Shown here: positions 25,490-33,679 of the stretch, piece after piece
How positions within the stretch are numbered: the first letter of the stretch is position 1
Layout: each line of letters opens with the position of its first letter
Source of the DNA: Enterococcus phoeniculicola ATCC BAA-412
GTDB lineage: Bacteria > Bacillota > Bacilli > Lactobacillales > Enterococcaceae
Reading direction: 5' to 3'
Length of the DNA stretch: 64,000 bases
Assembly (NCBI RefSeq): GCF_000407505.1
Contig: NZ_ASWE01000004.1
Span: 425,305-489,304 of the forward strand
Made by a program: the position numbers and the translations under genes
The notes under the pieces: model-generated
Database searches by the model: none
The model's input: only the letters and a program-made list of their open reading frames with translations
What the model was told of the DNA's origin: nothing

Positions 25490-26633
25490 ATTGAGAGTTT
25501 TTTTGAGTGAGACAGATGAGCTGAAAAATCTGCCGACTCAGTTCTGTAATATTTTTTAGTGTATAGGCGGTATCCATTGCTTGATTTAAGCTGACGGGTT
25601 CATGCTGTATTGAAAAAATACCGTCAAATAACGTCTGCTTTGGAATTTCTTTATAGCTTCCACAAAGCAGCAGTGTATGCGTCCTATATTTTTTTGCAAG
25701 ATTTGCTACTCCATAGGGAACTTTTCCCGCACTCGATTGTGCATCCAGCCTTCCTTCACCAGTAATCACCCAATCACTCGTTCGTAGATGTTCTTCTAAA
25801 CCAATTAAGTCAGCCACTAGGGAAAATCCAGACTGCATCTCTGCTCCTAACCAAGCAAAAGCCCCTCCAAGTCCTCCCGCAGCACCTGCCCCAGAAGCCA
25901 ATTTCAAATCTTGATAACCTTGATTCTGCATTGATTCTGCGATTTTTGTCAATTTTTCATCAAGCAAAACAACTTCTTCTTCTGTTAGCCCTTTTTGGGG
26001 ACCAAAAATATATGCTGCTCCATTTGAACCACAATAAGGATTTTGTACATCATTTGCAATAATGAGATGAATGTTTGCTAATTTTTCTTTTAAGGAGTCT
26101 AACGAGAGACTGTGCGCAGATAATAAAGGATTAGAGTGGAGACTAGGCATGAGTCGATTGTTTTTGGCATCAAAAAGTTCTGCTCCTAAGCCCTGAAGCA
26201 TCCCTAATCCGCCATCTGTTGTTCCACTACCACCTAAAGTGATAATGATTTGTTTAATTTCCTGATCGATAATAGCAGAAATCATCTGGCCTAAACCGTA
26301 GGAGCTAGTTGAATAAGCTTGATTTTTTCGATTGTTTGAAAAGTGGATGCCAACGACACTAGAAGATTCAATAACTGCTGTGGGAAGACCGTTAATAATT
26401 GTTAAAAAGTAGTTCGCACGAATGTCTTCTCCAAACGAATTGACTGTTTTCAGAGAACAAATTTCACCAGGGAGAGCAGCGGAAATTGCTTCTATTGTAC
26501 CTTCACCGCCATCAGAAATGGGAATAGGGATTACTGTTTCCACCAAGTCCTCAATTCCTTTTTGTATTGCATGGGCGAGTGCAAAAGAAGTTGCACTTTC
26601 TTTAAATGAATCAATCGCAATTGTTACTTTCAT
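25488..26633 (-). CDS. glxK: Glycerate kinase
   Basis: The 381-aa product belongs to the GlxK/GarK glycerate kinase family, which phosphorylates D-glycerate to 2- or 3-phosphoglycerate. Landmarks are AIDSFKESATS at the N-terminus, PISDGGEGTIEAI, SSYGLGQMISA, LGGSGTTDGGLGMLQGLGAEL, KLASGAGAAGGLGGAFAWLGA and the C-terminal DWVITGEGRLDAQSSAGKVPYGVA. The length is typical. It is a single leftward gene with no neighbouring glycerate or glucarate pathway genes, so the source of its substrate cannot be read from context. Confidence 0.92.
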   Translation of the reverse strand: MKVTIAIDSFKESATSFALAHAIQKGIEDLVETVIPIPISDGGEGTIEAISAALPGEICSLKTVNSFGEDIRANYFLTIINGLPTAVIESSSVVGIHFSNNRKNQAYSTSSYGLGQMISAIIDQEIKQIIITLGGSGTTDGGLGMLQGLGAELFDAKNNRLMPSLHSNPLLSAHSLSLDSLKEKLANIHLIIANDVQNPYCGSNGAAYIFGPQKGLTEEEVVLLDEKLTKIAESMQNQGYQDLKLASGAGAAGGLGGAFAWLGAEMQSGFSLVADLIGLEEHLRTSDWVITGEGRLDAQSSAGKVPYGVANLAKKYRTHTLLLCGSYKEIPKQTLFDGIFSIQHEPVSLNQAMDTAYTLKNITELSRQIFQLICLTQKNSQ

Positions 26634-26735
26634 CTAGATATCCACCTTCCTTTTGTTCATGATACCATTGATTGAATAGAGAAAATAGTCTTTTGACAGA
26701 GCTGTAGCGCTATTGAGTCGGGGTGGGTTTGGAAA

Positions 26736-26764
26736 TTGCATTAAGAAGCTATTTCTTTTATACT
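26736..26764 (+). promoter_or_regulatory. SigmaA-type promoter of the HTH gene
   Basis: TTGCAT (-35) and TATACT (-10) are separated by 17 bases and lie 38 bases before the ATG at 26802. Confidence 0.65.
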
Positions 26765-26801
26765 AAACTGTAGTTGAGTAGATTGGAGAGGAAGGAAAAG
26801 A

Positions 26802-27335
26802 ATGAAAAACTGTTTAGACATTTACTTACAACATCACGCGATGACTCGCTATGATGTATCAAAAAAATCAGGTGTTTCAGAACAGACACTTTCAAAGGCA
26901 AGTAAACGCAACCCCAACACATTAACCGCAAAAACGTTAATTGCTATTTCAAAGGGAACCGGTGAATCACCAGGAGAGGTCTTAGATGCTCTTTTAAAAA
27001 TATTAGAATCAGACGAGCTATACATAGTGACAACATTAGTAGAACTTCGACAAAAGATTAACGAACAAGAGGATGAATTTATTGTAAGAGGAGAATACGG
27101 GGAGCTTTTAAAAGAAATTGAGAATAGTCGCTTATCAGAAGAAAGTCTGCTGGGCTTTCAACTAGGAAGCAGAGGAATGGGCGACTTGATTGTTTGGGGG
27201 TTAAATCGTGTGAGACAAACCCTTGCTGACGATCCTAAAATGGAAAAATTAAAGCAAGATATTTTGGATTTATATCAGTTAAAAATAATGAATGGTACTG
27301 AGATGAAGCTAAGATTGAAACAATTAGATTATTAA
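26802..27335 (+). CDS. HTH (XRE-like) regulatory protein
   Basis: GGAGAGGAAGG precedes the ATG. The 177-aa protein opens with a lambda-repressor-like helix-turn-helix (residues about 10-60: MTRYDVSKKSGVSEQTLSKASKRNPNTLTAKTLIAISKGTG). A mostly helical C-terminal part of unknown role follows (EEDEFIVRGEYGELLKEI, LGSRGMGDLIVWGLNRVRQTL). It is a single gene with its own promoter, and its transcript probably stops at the imperfect hairpin before the vitamin operon. Its targets are not evident; the downstream kinase operon is one possibility. Confidence 0.75.
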   Translation: MKNCLDIYLQHHAMTRYDVSKKSGVSEQTLSKASKRNPNTLTAKTLIAISKGTGESPGEVLDALLKILESDELYIVTTLVELRQKINEQEDEFIVRGEYGELLKEIENSRLSEESLLGFQLGSRGMGDLIVWGLNRVRQTLADDPKMEKLKQDILDLYQLKIMNGTEMKLRLKQLDY

Positions 27336-27351
27336 AGAAAATTCAATAGAT

Positions 27352-27405
27352 AAAAAACTGCTAATTGGATGGATAAAAAAACACCCAATTGGCTGTTTTC
27401 AATCC
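27352..27405 (+). terminator. Imperfect terminator or leader hairpin before the vitamin operon
   Basis: AAAACTGCTAATTGG pairs with CCAATTGGCTGTTTT with a few mismatches. It follows the HTH gene and precedes a TATAAT at 27417-27422, so it ends one transcript before the next begins. Confidence 0.55.
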
Positions 27406-27443
27406 CCTTAATTTCCATATAATGAAAGTAAGGAGTTGAGTGT

Positions 27444-28250
27444 ATGACAAATACCCTATTAACGATTGCAGGTTCTGATACACTTGCGGGTGGTGGAGTA
27501 CAAACGGATTTAAAAACAATTGAAAACCATCAGATTTTTGGCGTAGCTGCAATTACCTGTATAGCTACGCAGAATGAACGAGGGTTTGAAATACATGATG
27601 TATCGACACAATTGGTGGAGGAACAGCTTTCTAGTATTGATAGAGCAATGGCTATTTCAGGAATTAAAATTGGTTTGCTCCATCAACTATCTACGATAAC
27701 AAGAGTGGAACAGTTTATACAAACATTTACAGGGCCGATTGTGCTAGATCCTGTGATGGCATTTAAAGAAACAGAGGCACAGTATCATGCCACATATAAA
27801 AATGAGCTCGTGTCTCGTCTATTTCCATATGCAACGATTATTACCCCAAATTTAAAAGAAGCAGAGCTACTTTCTGAAATGACGATTCATTCAATCGAAG
27901 AGATGAAATGTGCAGCAAAAAAGATTCTTCGTTTAGGTGCAAAATCTGTAGTCATAAAGGGTGGAGAGCGAATATCTGGGAAAATAGCTTATGATTTATT
28001 TTATGATGGGCAACAGTTTGTCCTCTTAAAAAAAGAAAAGCTGAAAGAAAAGACGATAAATGGTGCAGGTTGTTCATTTGCCTCGGCAATCGCCTCAAAT
28101 TTAGTTTTAGGTAATGAACTAATTTCTTCTGTTGAAAAAAGTAAAGAGTTTGTTTACCAATCGATTAAGCATGGAATTCTATTGAAAAATGGTGAAGGTA
28201 ATGTTTGGTTTGGTCAGACTGTTGAGGAGGGGAATTATGAAAACACGTGA
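27444..28250 (+). CDS. ThiD/PdxK-like vitamin kinase
   Basis: This is a ribokinase-fold kinase of 268 aa. It has LLTIAGSDTLAGGGVQTDLKTIE near the start, GIKIGLLHQ, VLDPVMAFKE, TIITPNLKEAELLS, KSVVIKGGERISGKIAYDLFYDG and the catalytic GAGCSFASAIASNL with TINGAGC in place of the usual THGTGCT. The family phosphorylates hydroxymethylpyrimidine(-phosphate) or pyridoxal. In ThiD the first motif is usually SDSSGGAGIQAD; the Gly/Thr changes favour a pyridoxine-type or altered substrate. A -10 (27417-27422) and AAGGAG precede it. It overlaps the S-component gene by 14 bases. Confidence 0.8.
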   Translation: MTNTLLTIAGSDTLAGGGVQTDLKTIENHQIFGVAAITCIATQNERGFEIHDVSTQLVEEQLSSIDRAMAISGIKIGLLHQLSTITRVEQFIQTFTGPIVLDPVMAFKETEAQYHATYKNELVSRLFPYATIITPNLKEAELLSEMTIHSIEEMKCAAKKILRLGAKSVVIKGGERISGKIAYDLFYDGQQFVLLKKEKLKEKTINGAGCSFASAIASNLVLGNELISSVEKSKEFVYQSIKHGILLKNGEGNVWFGQTVEEGNYENT

Positions 28251-28731
28251 GTTAACAAAGCTAGCTTTGATGGTGGCACTAACGGTATCACTATCTATTT
28301 TGTTTATTATTCCTGTCCCCCAGACAAAAGGCTTTGTCACTTTATGTGAGGTAGGTATCTATTCATCGGCCTTACTTTTTGGTCCAACAGGTGGCTTATT
28401 TGTAGGCGCTTTGAGCGGTGGACTCATTGATTTGATTTCTGGCTATCCTGAATGGGCATTATTTTCTGTACTTATTCATGGATTACAAGGATGGCTTTTG
28501 GGTTATTTGTATCAGAAGTTTCCTAATAAGAAAGGGATGATTGTTGGTTTTGTATTGGCAACGTTCTTAATGGTTGCAGGTTATGCATTTGCCACAACTT
28601 TGCTCTATACATGGCCTGCAGGAGTCGCCTCAATACCAGGAAATTTGATTCAGAACTTTTTTGGTATTCTGGTCACTGTTCCTTTGTATCAAGCATTACA
28701 AAAAATCCTTCGTCATCCTCAATATAAATAG
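28237..28731 (+). CDS. ECF transporter S component (vitamin precursor)
   Basis: GAGGAGGGG before the ATG at 28237 fixes this start, which overlaps the kinase gene by 14 bases. The 164-aa product has five or six helices. It begins with the typical MKTRELTKLALMVALTVSLS and has GFVTLCEVGIYSSALLFGPTGGLFVGALSGGLIDLISGYP, as in S components of the pyridoxine/hydroxymethylpyrimidine group. It would bind the substrate that the kinase traps after entry. There is no TPP riboswitch upstream, which favours a B6-type substrate or separate control. The shared ECF energising module is elsewhere. Confidence 0.82.
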   Translation: MKTRELTKLALMVALTVSLSILFIIPVPQTKGFVTLCEVGIYSSALLFGPTGGLFVGALSGGLIDLISGYPEWALFSVLIHGLQGWLLGYLYQKFPNKKGMIVGFVLATFLMVAGYAFATTLLYTWPAGVASIPGNLIQNFFGILVTVPLYQALQKILRHPQYK

Positions 28732-28749
28732 AAAGAAGTTTGATTGATT

Positions 28750-29301
28750 ATGGAAAAAGAAACCTTGCAAAAAGAGTTAACTGTTATTGTAAATGATGTA
28801 TTGAAAGCAGCTAAACTGAAAAAAGGAAATGTCTTTGTTTTAGGCTGTACAACAAGTGAAATTGTTGGTGGACAAATTGGTAAAAATTCTAGTCAAGAAG
28901 TCGGACAATGGGTCATCGAGACGATGAAATCAATTCTTGATTCATTAGGCATTTATCTTGGTGTACAGGGCTGTGAGCATATTAATCGCGCCCTTGTAGT
29001 TGAACGTGAGCTTGCAGAAGCAAAAGGTTGGGAAATTGTTTCAGTAAAGCCTGCATTGCATGCAGGTGGAGCATGCTCAGTGGCTGCGTTTGAACAGTTT
29101 GCTGATCCAGTTGAAGTTGAACATATTCTTGCGCAAGCTGGAGTGGACATTGGCGATACGTCAATTGGCATGCACGTGAAACATGTACAGGTGCCTGTTC
29201 GTCCATCTGTCAAAGAGTTGGGTGGAGCACACGTAACTGCCCTTCGAAGCCGTCCAAAATATATTGGTGGACCAAGAGCGATGTATGAATCGATGGACTA
29301 A
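28750..29301 (+). CDS. UPF0340 (TIGR01440/YwlG) family protein
   Basis: The 183-aa protein matches the UPF0340 family. It begins with [24 protein letters not shown], then [40 protein letters not shown] and [36 protein letters not shown]. The conserved Cys, His and Glu suggest metal binding or catalysis, but no activity is established. An in-frame TTG at 28744 is nearer to GAAAGAAG, so the true start may be two codons upstream. The gene follows the S component by 18 bases and belongs to the vitamin operon. Confidence 0.85.
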   Translation: MEKETLQKELTVIVNDVLKAAKLKKGNVFVLGCTTSEIVGGQIGKNSSQEVGQWVIETMKSILDSLGIYLGVQGCEHINRALVVERELAEAKGWEIVSVKPALHAGGACSVAAFEQFADPVEVEHILAQAGVDIGDTSIGMHVKHVQVPVRPSVKELGGAHVTALRSRPKYIGGPRAMYESMD

Positions 29302-29317
29302 GAGGGGGAAATAAGTA

Positions 29318-29464
29318 ATGGAGGAAGAAGTTTTTTTCAATTATTTAAAAGTCGCACTTCAAAATTTAGACAGCACGAAAGCCTTGCAGTTTAACATTGA
29401 GATGGAGATTCGCCGCTTACTAAAACAATATTCACCAGAGCAAATAAAAGAGAAAATAAAATAA
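29318..29464 (+). CDS. Small protein of 48 aa at the end of the vitamin operon
   Basis: AGAGGGGG lies eight bases before the ATG. The frame is 48 codons: it opens MEEEVFFNYLKVALQNLDST and closes with IRRLLKQYSPEQIKEKIK. It is soluble, helical and charged, with no signal. It starts 17 bases after the UPF0340 stop, and a strong terminator follows 24 bases later, so it is the fourth gene of the operon. The family is not recognised. Confidence 0.65.
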   Translation: MEEEVFFNYLKVALQNLDSTKALQFNIEMEIRRLLKQYSPEQIKEKIK

Positions 29465-29487
29465 AAATGAATAGAAACAATTTGAGA

Positions 29488-29532
29488 ATCACTTTCAAAA
29501 GCTGAAACTTGGCTTTTGAAAGTGATTTTTTT
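29488..29532 (+). terminator. Terminator of the vitamin operon
   Basis: ATCACTTTCAAAAGC pairs perfectly with GCTTTTGAAAGTGAT around a 9-base loop, followed by T-rich sequence. Confidence 0.92.
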
Positions 29533-29955
29533 CAAAGAATTGACAGCATCAGGAAATTGATGAGAGCAAATAACCGCATTTCACTCAACCAATGTACGTT
29601 GGACTCGCCATTAGAAGAGTTAAAAATTTATTCGTATCTTCCTATCTGTATCTAAAAGAACAACAAAAAAAGGTAGAACATATCAAAAATAGGTAGCGTT
29701 CACAAAAATAATTTGTTGAATGCTAAAGTGAGGGGGCTATAGCGATAAAAAAATTAAGGAGATGGATTATGGTTACATTTTAAATAGCTATCTTTTGCTT
29801 ATTCACTAAAAATCTAAATAAATGCTTTGATTGATTAAAAAATTATTGCATATTTATTCACTTTTTTTATGAGCTACCGCGCGCTGTTATTGATATGAGC
29901 GCGCAAATGGCTTATACTACTTGATGTATTAAAAAAGGCTCGTGAAAAGAGTAGG
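29533..29955. other. Intergenic region with a G+C-rich palindrome
   Basis: No gene is seen. AATTGATGAGAGCAAATAAC (29551-29570) is a fragment of the 58-bp-unit core. GCGCGCT (29881-29887) and AGCGCGC (29899-29905) form a G+C-rich hairpin or operator in very A+T-rich surroundings, about 50 bases before the next gene. Confidence 0.4.
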
Positions 29956-30417
29956 ATGAAAAAGAGTGTGATGAAAAAGAATATGATGAAAAAAAATAGA
30001 ATAAAAAAGAGTGTGATGAATAAGAGAACAGTGGCAATAACTGTTGGAACTATAGGCTTATTTCTGTTGGTTCTTCCATTTTTGCCTAAGGAAATTGTTG
30101 TACATATTGACGGAAACGGATTACCAACGAATTTTCAGAATAAATATCTTTTCTTTCTTTTTTTCTCGGTAATAGATATTGTTGGTTCGATCTTGTGGGT
30201 AACATTGTTAAAAACAAGAGTGGCCTTTTTGGAAATGGTGAGCCACAAACTTAATGAGCTAATTGTGCTTTATTTTCCAGTACTTATGCTAACTTTGCTT
30301 TTAATGAGTCTGTCAGCGACACTTAGATTAATCTCGCCAATGATAATTTTCTTCAGTATTCATGGCTTATATGCAGTGGCATTAGTTTATGCTATTTTTG
30401 TAAACAGGAATAGATAA
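29956..30417 (+). CDS. DUF1648-like membrane protein with a repetitive N-terminus
   Basis: The product has four membrane helices. The first is followed by VHIDGNGLPTNFQNKY, which recalls the DUF1648 signature seen in the gene at 1244. The first 22 residues are built from repeats of MKK(S/N)xM, encoded by tandem GTGATGAA-type repeats that offer five in-frame ATGs. None has an ideal ribosome binding site, so the start could be anywhere from 29956 to 30016 (MNKRTVAITVGT). The function is unknown; related proteins are parts of SdpI-type immunity or transport proteins. A repeat-family terminator follows. Confidence 0.55.
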   Translation: MKKSVMKKNMMKKNRIKKSVMNKRTVAITVGTIGLFLLVLPFLPKEIVVHIDGNGLPTNFQNKYLFFLFFSVIDIVGSILWVTLLKTRVAFLEMVSHKLNELIVLYFPVLMLTLLLMSLSATLRLISPMIIFFSIHGLYAVALVYAIFVNRNR

Positions 30418-30546
30418 AGAAGTAGAACAGAAACAGCTTGCTTCGAGAACCAAACAGGTACCGTATACATCGAAGGTAAAATTTTTCGTGTTTTAGAGCA
30501 ATAAGAAGGAGCCGCTTTTGCTTCTAATCTTTATTAAGATTTTACG
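30418..30546 (+). repeat. Modular intergenic element without 58-bp units
   Basis: It carries CAGCTTGCTTCGAGAACCAA (the head motif), then GCTTTTGCTTCTAATC and TTTATTAAGATTTTACGAGG, in the same order as the 16.0- and 23.5-kb elements but with no recognisable GATGAGAGCGAAAC unit. The terminator of the family follows. Confidence 0.55.
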
Positions 30547-30583
30547 AGGTGAAACGTAACTTAGGTTATGTTTCACCTTTTTT
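30547..30583 (+). terminator. Repeat-family terminator
   Basis: AGGTGAAACGTAAC pairs with GTTATGTTTCACCT around TTAG, followed by T6. Relative to the copy at 23940 the stem changes G-C pairs to A-T pairs while keeping pairing. Confidence 0.85.
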
Positions 30584-30700
30584 CGTTAAAAAAAAAGATA
30601 AATCTTTGAAAAAATCAGATAGTTTCTTGAATGTGGACTTACTGAAAACAGGAGAATTGCTGTTATTTGTGAAAAAGATAGAAAACTTTTAAATTTCCCC

Positions 30701-30731
30701 TTGACTTAAAGTTCACTTCAAGGAGTAAACT
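30701..30731 (+). promoter_or_regulatory. MerR-type promoter/operator of the Dxs-like gene
   Basis: TTGACT (-35) and TAAACT (-10) are 19 bases apart, the overlong spacer typical of MerR-activated promoters. The spacer holds the dyad CTTAAAGT-TC-ACTTCAAG. The same layout and nearly the same dyad occur at 32569-32599. Confidence 0.8.
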
Positions 30732-30756
30732 AACGAATGTTGAAGGGGGAATTTTT

Positions 30757-32520
30757 ATGTTTTTAGAAAAAATAAATAATCCAGAAGATGTTAAAAAATT
30801 AACAAGAGACGAGCTATATCTATTAGTAGACGAGGCAAGAGAAGCATTAATAAAAAAAGTAAGTCATCATGGAGGTCATAATGGTCCAAATTTAGGTGTA
30901 GTTGAAATGACAGTTGCACTGCATTATGTTTTTCAATCACCTGTTGATCAATTTATTTTTGATGTCTCACACCAATCATATGTTCATAAAATGTTGACCG
31001 GAAGAGCAAAAGCATTTTTAGACGAGACACACTATGACGACGTATCAGGATATACTAACCCAAAAGAAAGTCCACATGATTTATTTACGGTTGGTCACAC
31101 ATCTACCTCTTTGTCTTTAGCAAATGGTGTAGCAAAAGCAAGAGACTTGAAAAAAGAGACCAACAACGTTATCGCAATCATTGGCGACGGCTCTATTTCC
31201 GGCGGTTTAGCTTATGAAGGATTGAATAATATTTCTGAGCTTGGAACAAATACAATTGTGATTGTAAATGACAACGATCAGTCGATTGCAGAAAATCATG
31301 GAGGAATTTATGAGAACCTCCGTTTGCTTCGTGAAACAAAAGGAAAAGCGAAAGATAATTTCTTTAAATCTCTAGGATTTCACTATGAATATTTAGAAGA
31401 AGGAAATAATTTAGATGCGTTAATTGAATTGTTTCAAGCGGTAAAAGATACCAAGTCTCCAGTAGTTCTTCATATTCATACAATTAAGGGGAAAGGATTC
31501 GCTTTTGCAGAAGAAAATCGCGAAAAATTTCATGCAGGAGGTCCGTTTAGCTTGGAAACTGGTGAATATATAAGCACTGGAAATCAGTTATCTTATAACC
31601 AGCTAACAACTGAGTATTTACTGGAAAAAATGGCAAAAGACTCATCAGTTGTGGCTGTTAATGCAGGCACGCCAATGTTGTTGTTTTCTGCTGAACAGCG
31701 CGCGAAGGCTGGTAAACAATTTGTGGATGTAGGAATCGCAGAAGAACAAGCCGCTACTATGATTGCAGGATTAGCTAAAAATGGTGTAAAACCTGTTTGG
31801 GCAGTTTATTCAACCTTTATGCAAAGAAGTTATGATCAAATATCTCACGACTTAGCATTAAATAATTTGCCAGGAACTATTTTAGTTTATGGGGCTTCTG
31901 TGAATGGTATGAATGATGAAAGTCATCTAGGAATTTTTGATATTCCATTTCTCAGCCATATTCCCAACTTAGTTTATCTTGCGCCAACCACGAAAGAAGA
32001 ATATTTAGAAATGCTTGATTGGTCAATCGAACAAATGAATCATCCAGTAGCCATTCGAGTGCCTGTAGGGGGTGTAAAATCAGAAGAAGTAATCAAAGAG
32101 TTAAAGCATCCGGATATTTTGTCCAATCAAATTAGTCAAATGGGCGCAGATGTAGCTATTTTTGGGATTGGAAATTTTTATCATTTAGCAAAAGAGGTAG
32201 CAAACAAATTAGAAGAAATAAGCCAACTAAAACCGACCCTCATCAATCCAAGAGTGATTTCTCAGTTAGACAAAGGAGTATTAGAAGAGCTGAAAAAAGC
32301 ACATAGACTAGTGGTGACGCTGGAAGATGGAATTTTAGAAGGCGGGTATGGGCAAACAATCGCTAGCTATTATGGAGATTCAGGTATGAGAGTACAGAAC
32401 TATGGATTGGATAAAGCTTTTCATGACCGCTATACAGCAAGTGAACTGATGGAGGAAAATGGATTGACTGTCGAAACGATTTGTCAAAAAATTTTAACGA
32501 ACTTCCCAGCGGTAGATTAA
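30757..32520 (+). CDS. Dxs-like thiamine-diphosphate enzyme lacking phosphate-binding arginines
   Basis: The 587-aa protein has the full 1-deoxyxylulose-5-phosphate synthase fold. It has HGGHNGPNLGVVEMTVALH, the ThDP motif GDGSISGGLAYEGLNN with NDNDQSI, GKGFAFAEENREKFHAGGPF, catalytic Glu in VDVGIAEEQAATMIAGLA, and FMQRSYDQISHDLAL. Two arginines that hold the glyceraldehyde phosphate in Dxs are gone: DRAG is replaced by the ASVNG region (380-384) and PRG is PVG (436-438). It is also shorter than usual (~620-640). Lactobacillales make isoprenoids by the mevalonate route, so another acyloin-type reaction is likely. GAAGGGGG fixes the start. Confidence 0.85.
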   Translation: MFLEKINNPEDVKKLTRDELYLLVDEAREALIKKVSHHGGHNGPNLGVVEMTVALHYVFQSPVDQFIFDVSHQSYVHKMLTGRAKAFLDETHYDDVSGYTNPKESPHDLFTVGHTSTSLSLANGVAKARDLKKETNNVIAIIGDGSISGGLAYEGLNNISELGTNTIVIVNDNDQSIAENHGGIYENLRLLRETKGKAKDNFFKSLGFHYEYLEEGNNLDALIELFQAVKDTKSPVVLHIHTIKGKGFAFAEENREKFHAGGPFSLETGEYISTGNQLSYNQLTTEYLLEKMAKDSSVVAVNAGTPMLLFSAEQRAKAGKQFVDVGIAEEQAATMIAGLAKNGVKPVWAVYSTFMQRSYDQISHDLALNNLPGTILVYGASVNGMNDESHLGIFDIPFLSHIPNLVYLAPTTKEEYLEMLDWSIEQMNHPVAIRVPVGGVKSEEVIKELKHPDILSNQISQMGADVAIFGIGNFYHLAKEVANKLEEISQLKPTLINPRVISQLDKGVLEELKKAHRLVVTLEDGILEGGYGQTIASYYGDSGMRVQNYGLDKAFHDRYTASELMEENGLTVETICQKILTNFPAVD

Positions 32521-32568
32521 TCTGTTTATTCCTTTTTTATTTTCCATTAAATAAATCTTCATTCTCTA

Positions 32569-32599
32569 TTGACTTAAAGTGCACTCTAAGGTCTATACT
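32569..32599 (+). promoter_or_regulatory. MerR-type promoter/operator of the aldo/keto reductase operon
   Basis: TTGACT and TATACT are 19 bases apart, with the dyad CTTAAAGT-GC-ACTCTAAG in the spacer. This looks like the sites of AdhR-type aldehyde-responsive MerR regulators. Confidence 0.82.
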
Positions 32600-32633
32600 T
32601 AAAGTAGGTAAAAGATAAGGAGGAAGGCTGAAT

Positions 32634-33614
32634 ATGGAGTACGTAAAATTAGGAAATACAGGACTAGACGTTTCAAGAATTTGTTTAGGTTCAATGAGCT
32701 TTGGTGATCCAAAAAATTGGATACATAAGTGGGTTCTGGAAGAAGAGGATAGCCGTCCGTTGATTAAACGTGCGTTAGAGTTGGGTATCAATTTTTTTGA
32801 CACAGCAAATGTTTATTCTTTAGGCCGTAGTGAGGAGATTCTAGGGAGAGCCTTGAAGGACTATGCCAAAAGAGATGAGATTGTACTGGCAACAAAAGTT
32901 CATCAAAAAATGTTCGAAGGACCCAATGGACAAGGTCTTTCAAGAAAAGCCATCATGTCTCAAATAGATCAAAGCTTGCAGCGGCTTAAAACGGATTATG
33001 TCGATTTATACATTATTCACAGATGGGATTATAATACACCAATAGAAGAAACCATGGAGGCACTGCATGATGTAGTGAAATCAGGAAAAGCCCGTTATAT
33101 TGGCGCTTCTGCTATGTATGCTTATCAGTTTCAGCAAGCAAACACAATTGCTGAAAAAAATGGCTGGACAAAATTTGTTTCCATGCAAAATCACTTAAAT
33201 CTTATTTATAGAGAAGAAGAGAGGGAAATGATTCCTTACTGTCGTTCCGAAAAAATTGCATTAACCCCATATAGTCCGATGGCATCAGGGCGATTGATTC
33301 GAGATCAGGAAGAAAAAACAAGTCGTAGCTTAACAGATACTGCTCAAAAAGCAAAATATGATGAAACAGCTGAAAAAGATCAATTGATTATCAAGCGTGT
33401 CGCTGAACTAGCTGATAAATATGAAACAAATCGTGTAAACATTGCTTTAGGATGGCTCTTGCAAAATGACTTAGTTGCGGCTCCCGTAGTAGGAGCAACT
33501 AAGATGAGTCACATTGAAACAGCTGCAGGAGCAGTTGACTTTCATCTAACAAAAGAAGATATTTCTTATTTAGAAGAGCTATATGTTCCACACAAGGTAA
33601 TTGGACATGATTAA
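32634..33614 (+). CDS. Aldo/keto reductase
   Basis: The 326-aa protein is an NADPH-dependent aldo/keto reductase. The catalytic tetrad is visible: Asp in NFFDTANVYSLGRSEEILG, Tyr in the same segment, Lys in VLATKVH and His in LYIIHRWD. The coenzyme-binding region near the C-terminus shows VNIALGWLLQN and PVVGATKMSHIETAAGAVDFHL. It resembles the YdhF/Tas-like branch that reduces reactive aldehydes and ketones. AAGGAGGAAGG precedes the ATG. It is the first gene after the MerR-type promoter and is co-transcribed with the merR gene 65 bases downstream. Confidence 0.92.
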   Translation: MEYVKLGNTGLDVSRICLGSMSFGDPKNWIHKWVLEEEDSRPLIKRALELGINFFDTANVYSLGRSEEILGRALKDYAKRDEIVLATKVHQKMFEGPNGQGLSRKAIMSQIDQSLQRLKTDYVDLYIIHRWDYNTPIEETMEALHDVVKSGKARYIGASAMYAYQFQQANTIAEKNGWTKFVSMQNHLNLIYREEEREMIPYCRSEKIALTPYSPMASGRLIRDQEEKTSRSLTDTAQKAKYDETAEKDQLIIKRVAELADKYETNRVNIALGWLLQNDLVAAPVVGATKMSHIETAAGAVDFHLTKEDISYLEELYVPHKVIGHD

Positions 33615-33679
33615 ACTAGTCAAAAGTGAGAGACTTTTTCCATTTGGAATAGAGAAAAAATAAGAGAGGATGCTGTCAA

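Noticed and set aside
29881..29905. The GCGCGC palindrome as a terminator
   Set aside because: No T-run follows on either strand.
30757..32520. Calling the Dxs-like gene a true deoxyxylulose-5-phosphate synthase
   Set aside because: Both phosphate-binding arginine motifs are missing and no other gene of the MEP pathway is seen.
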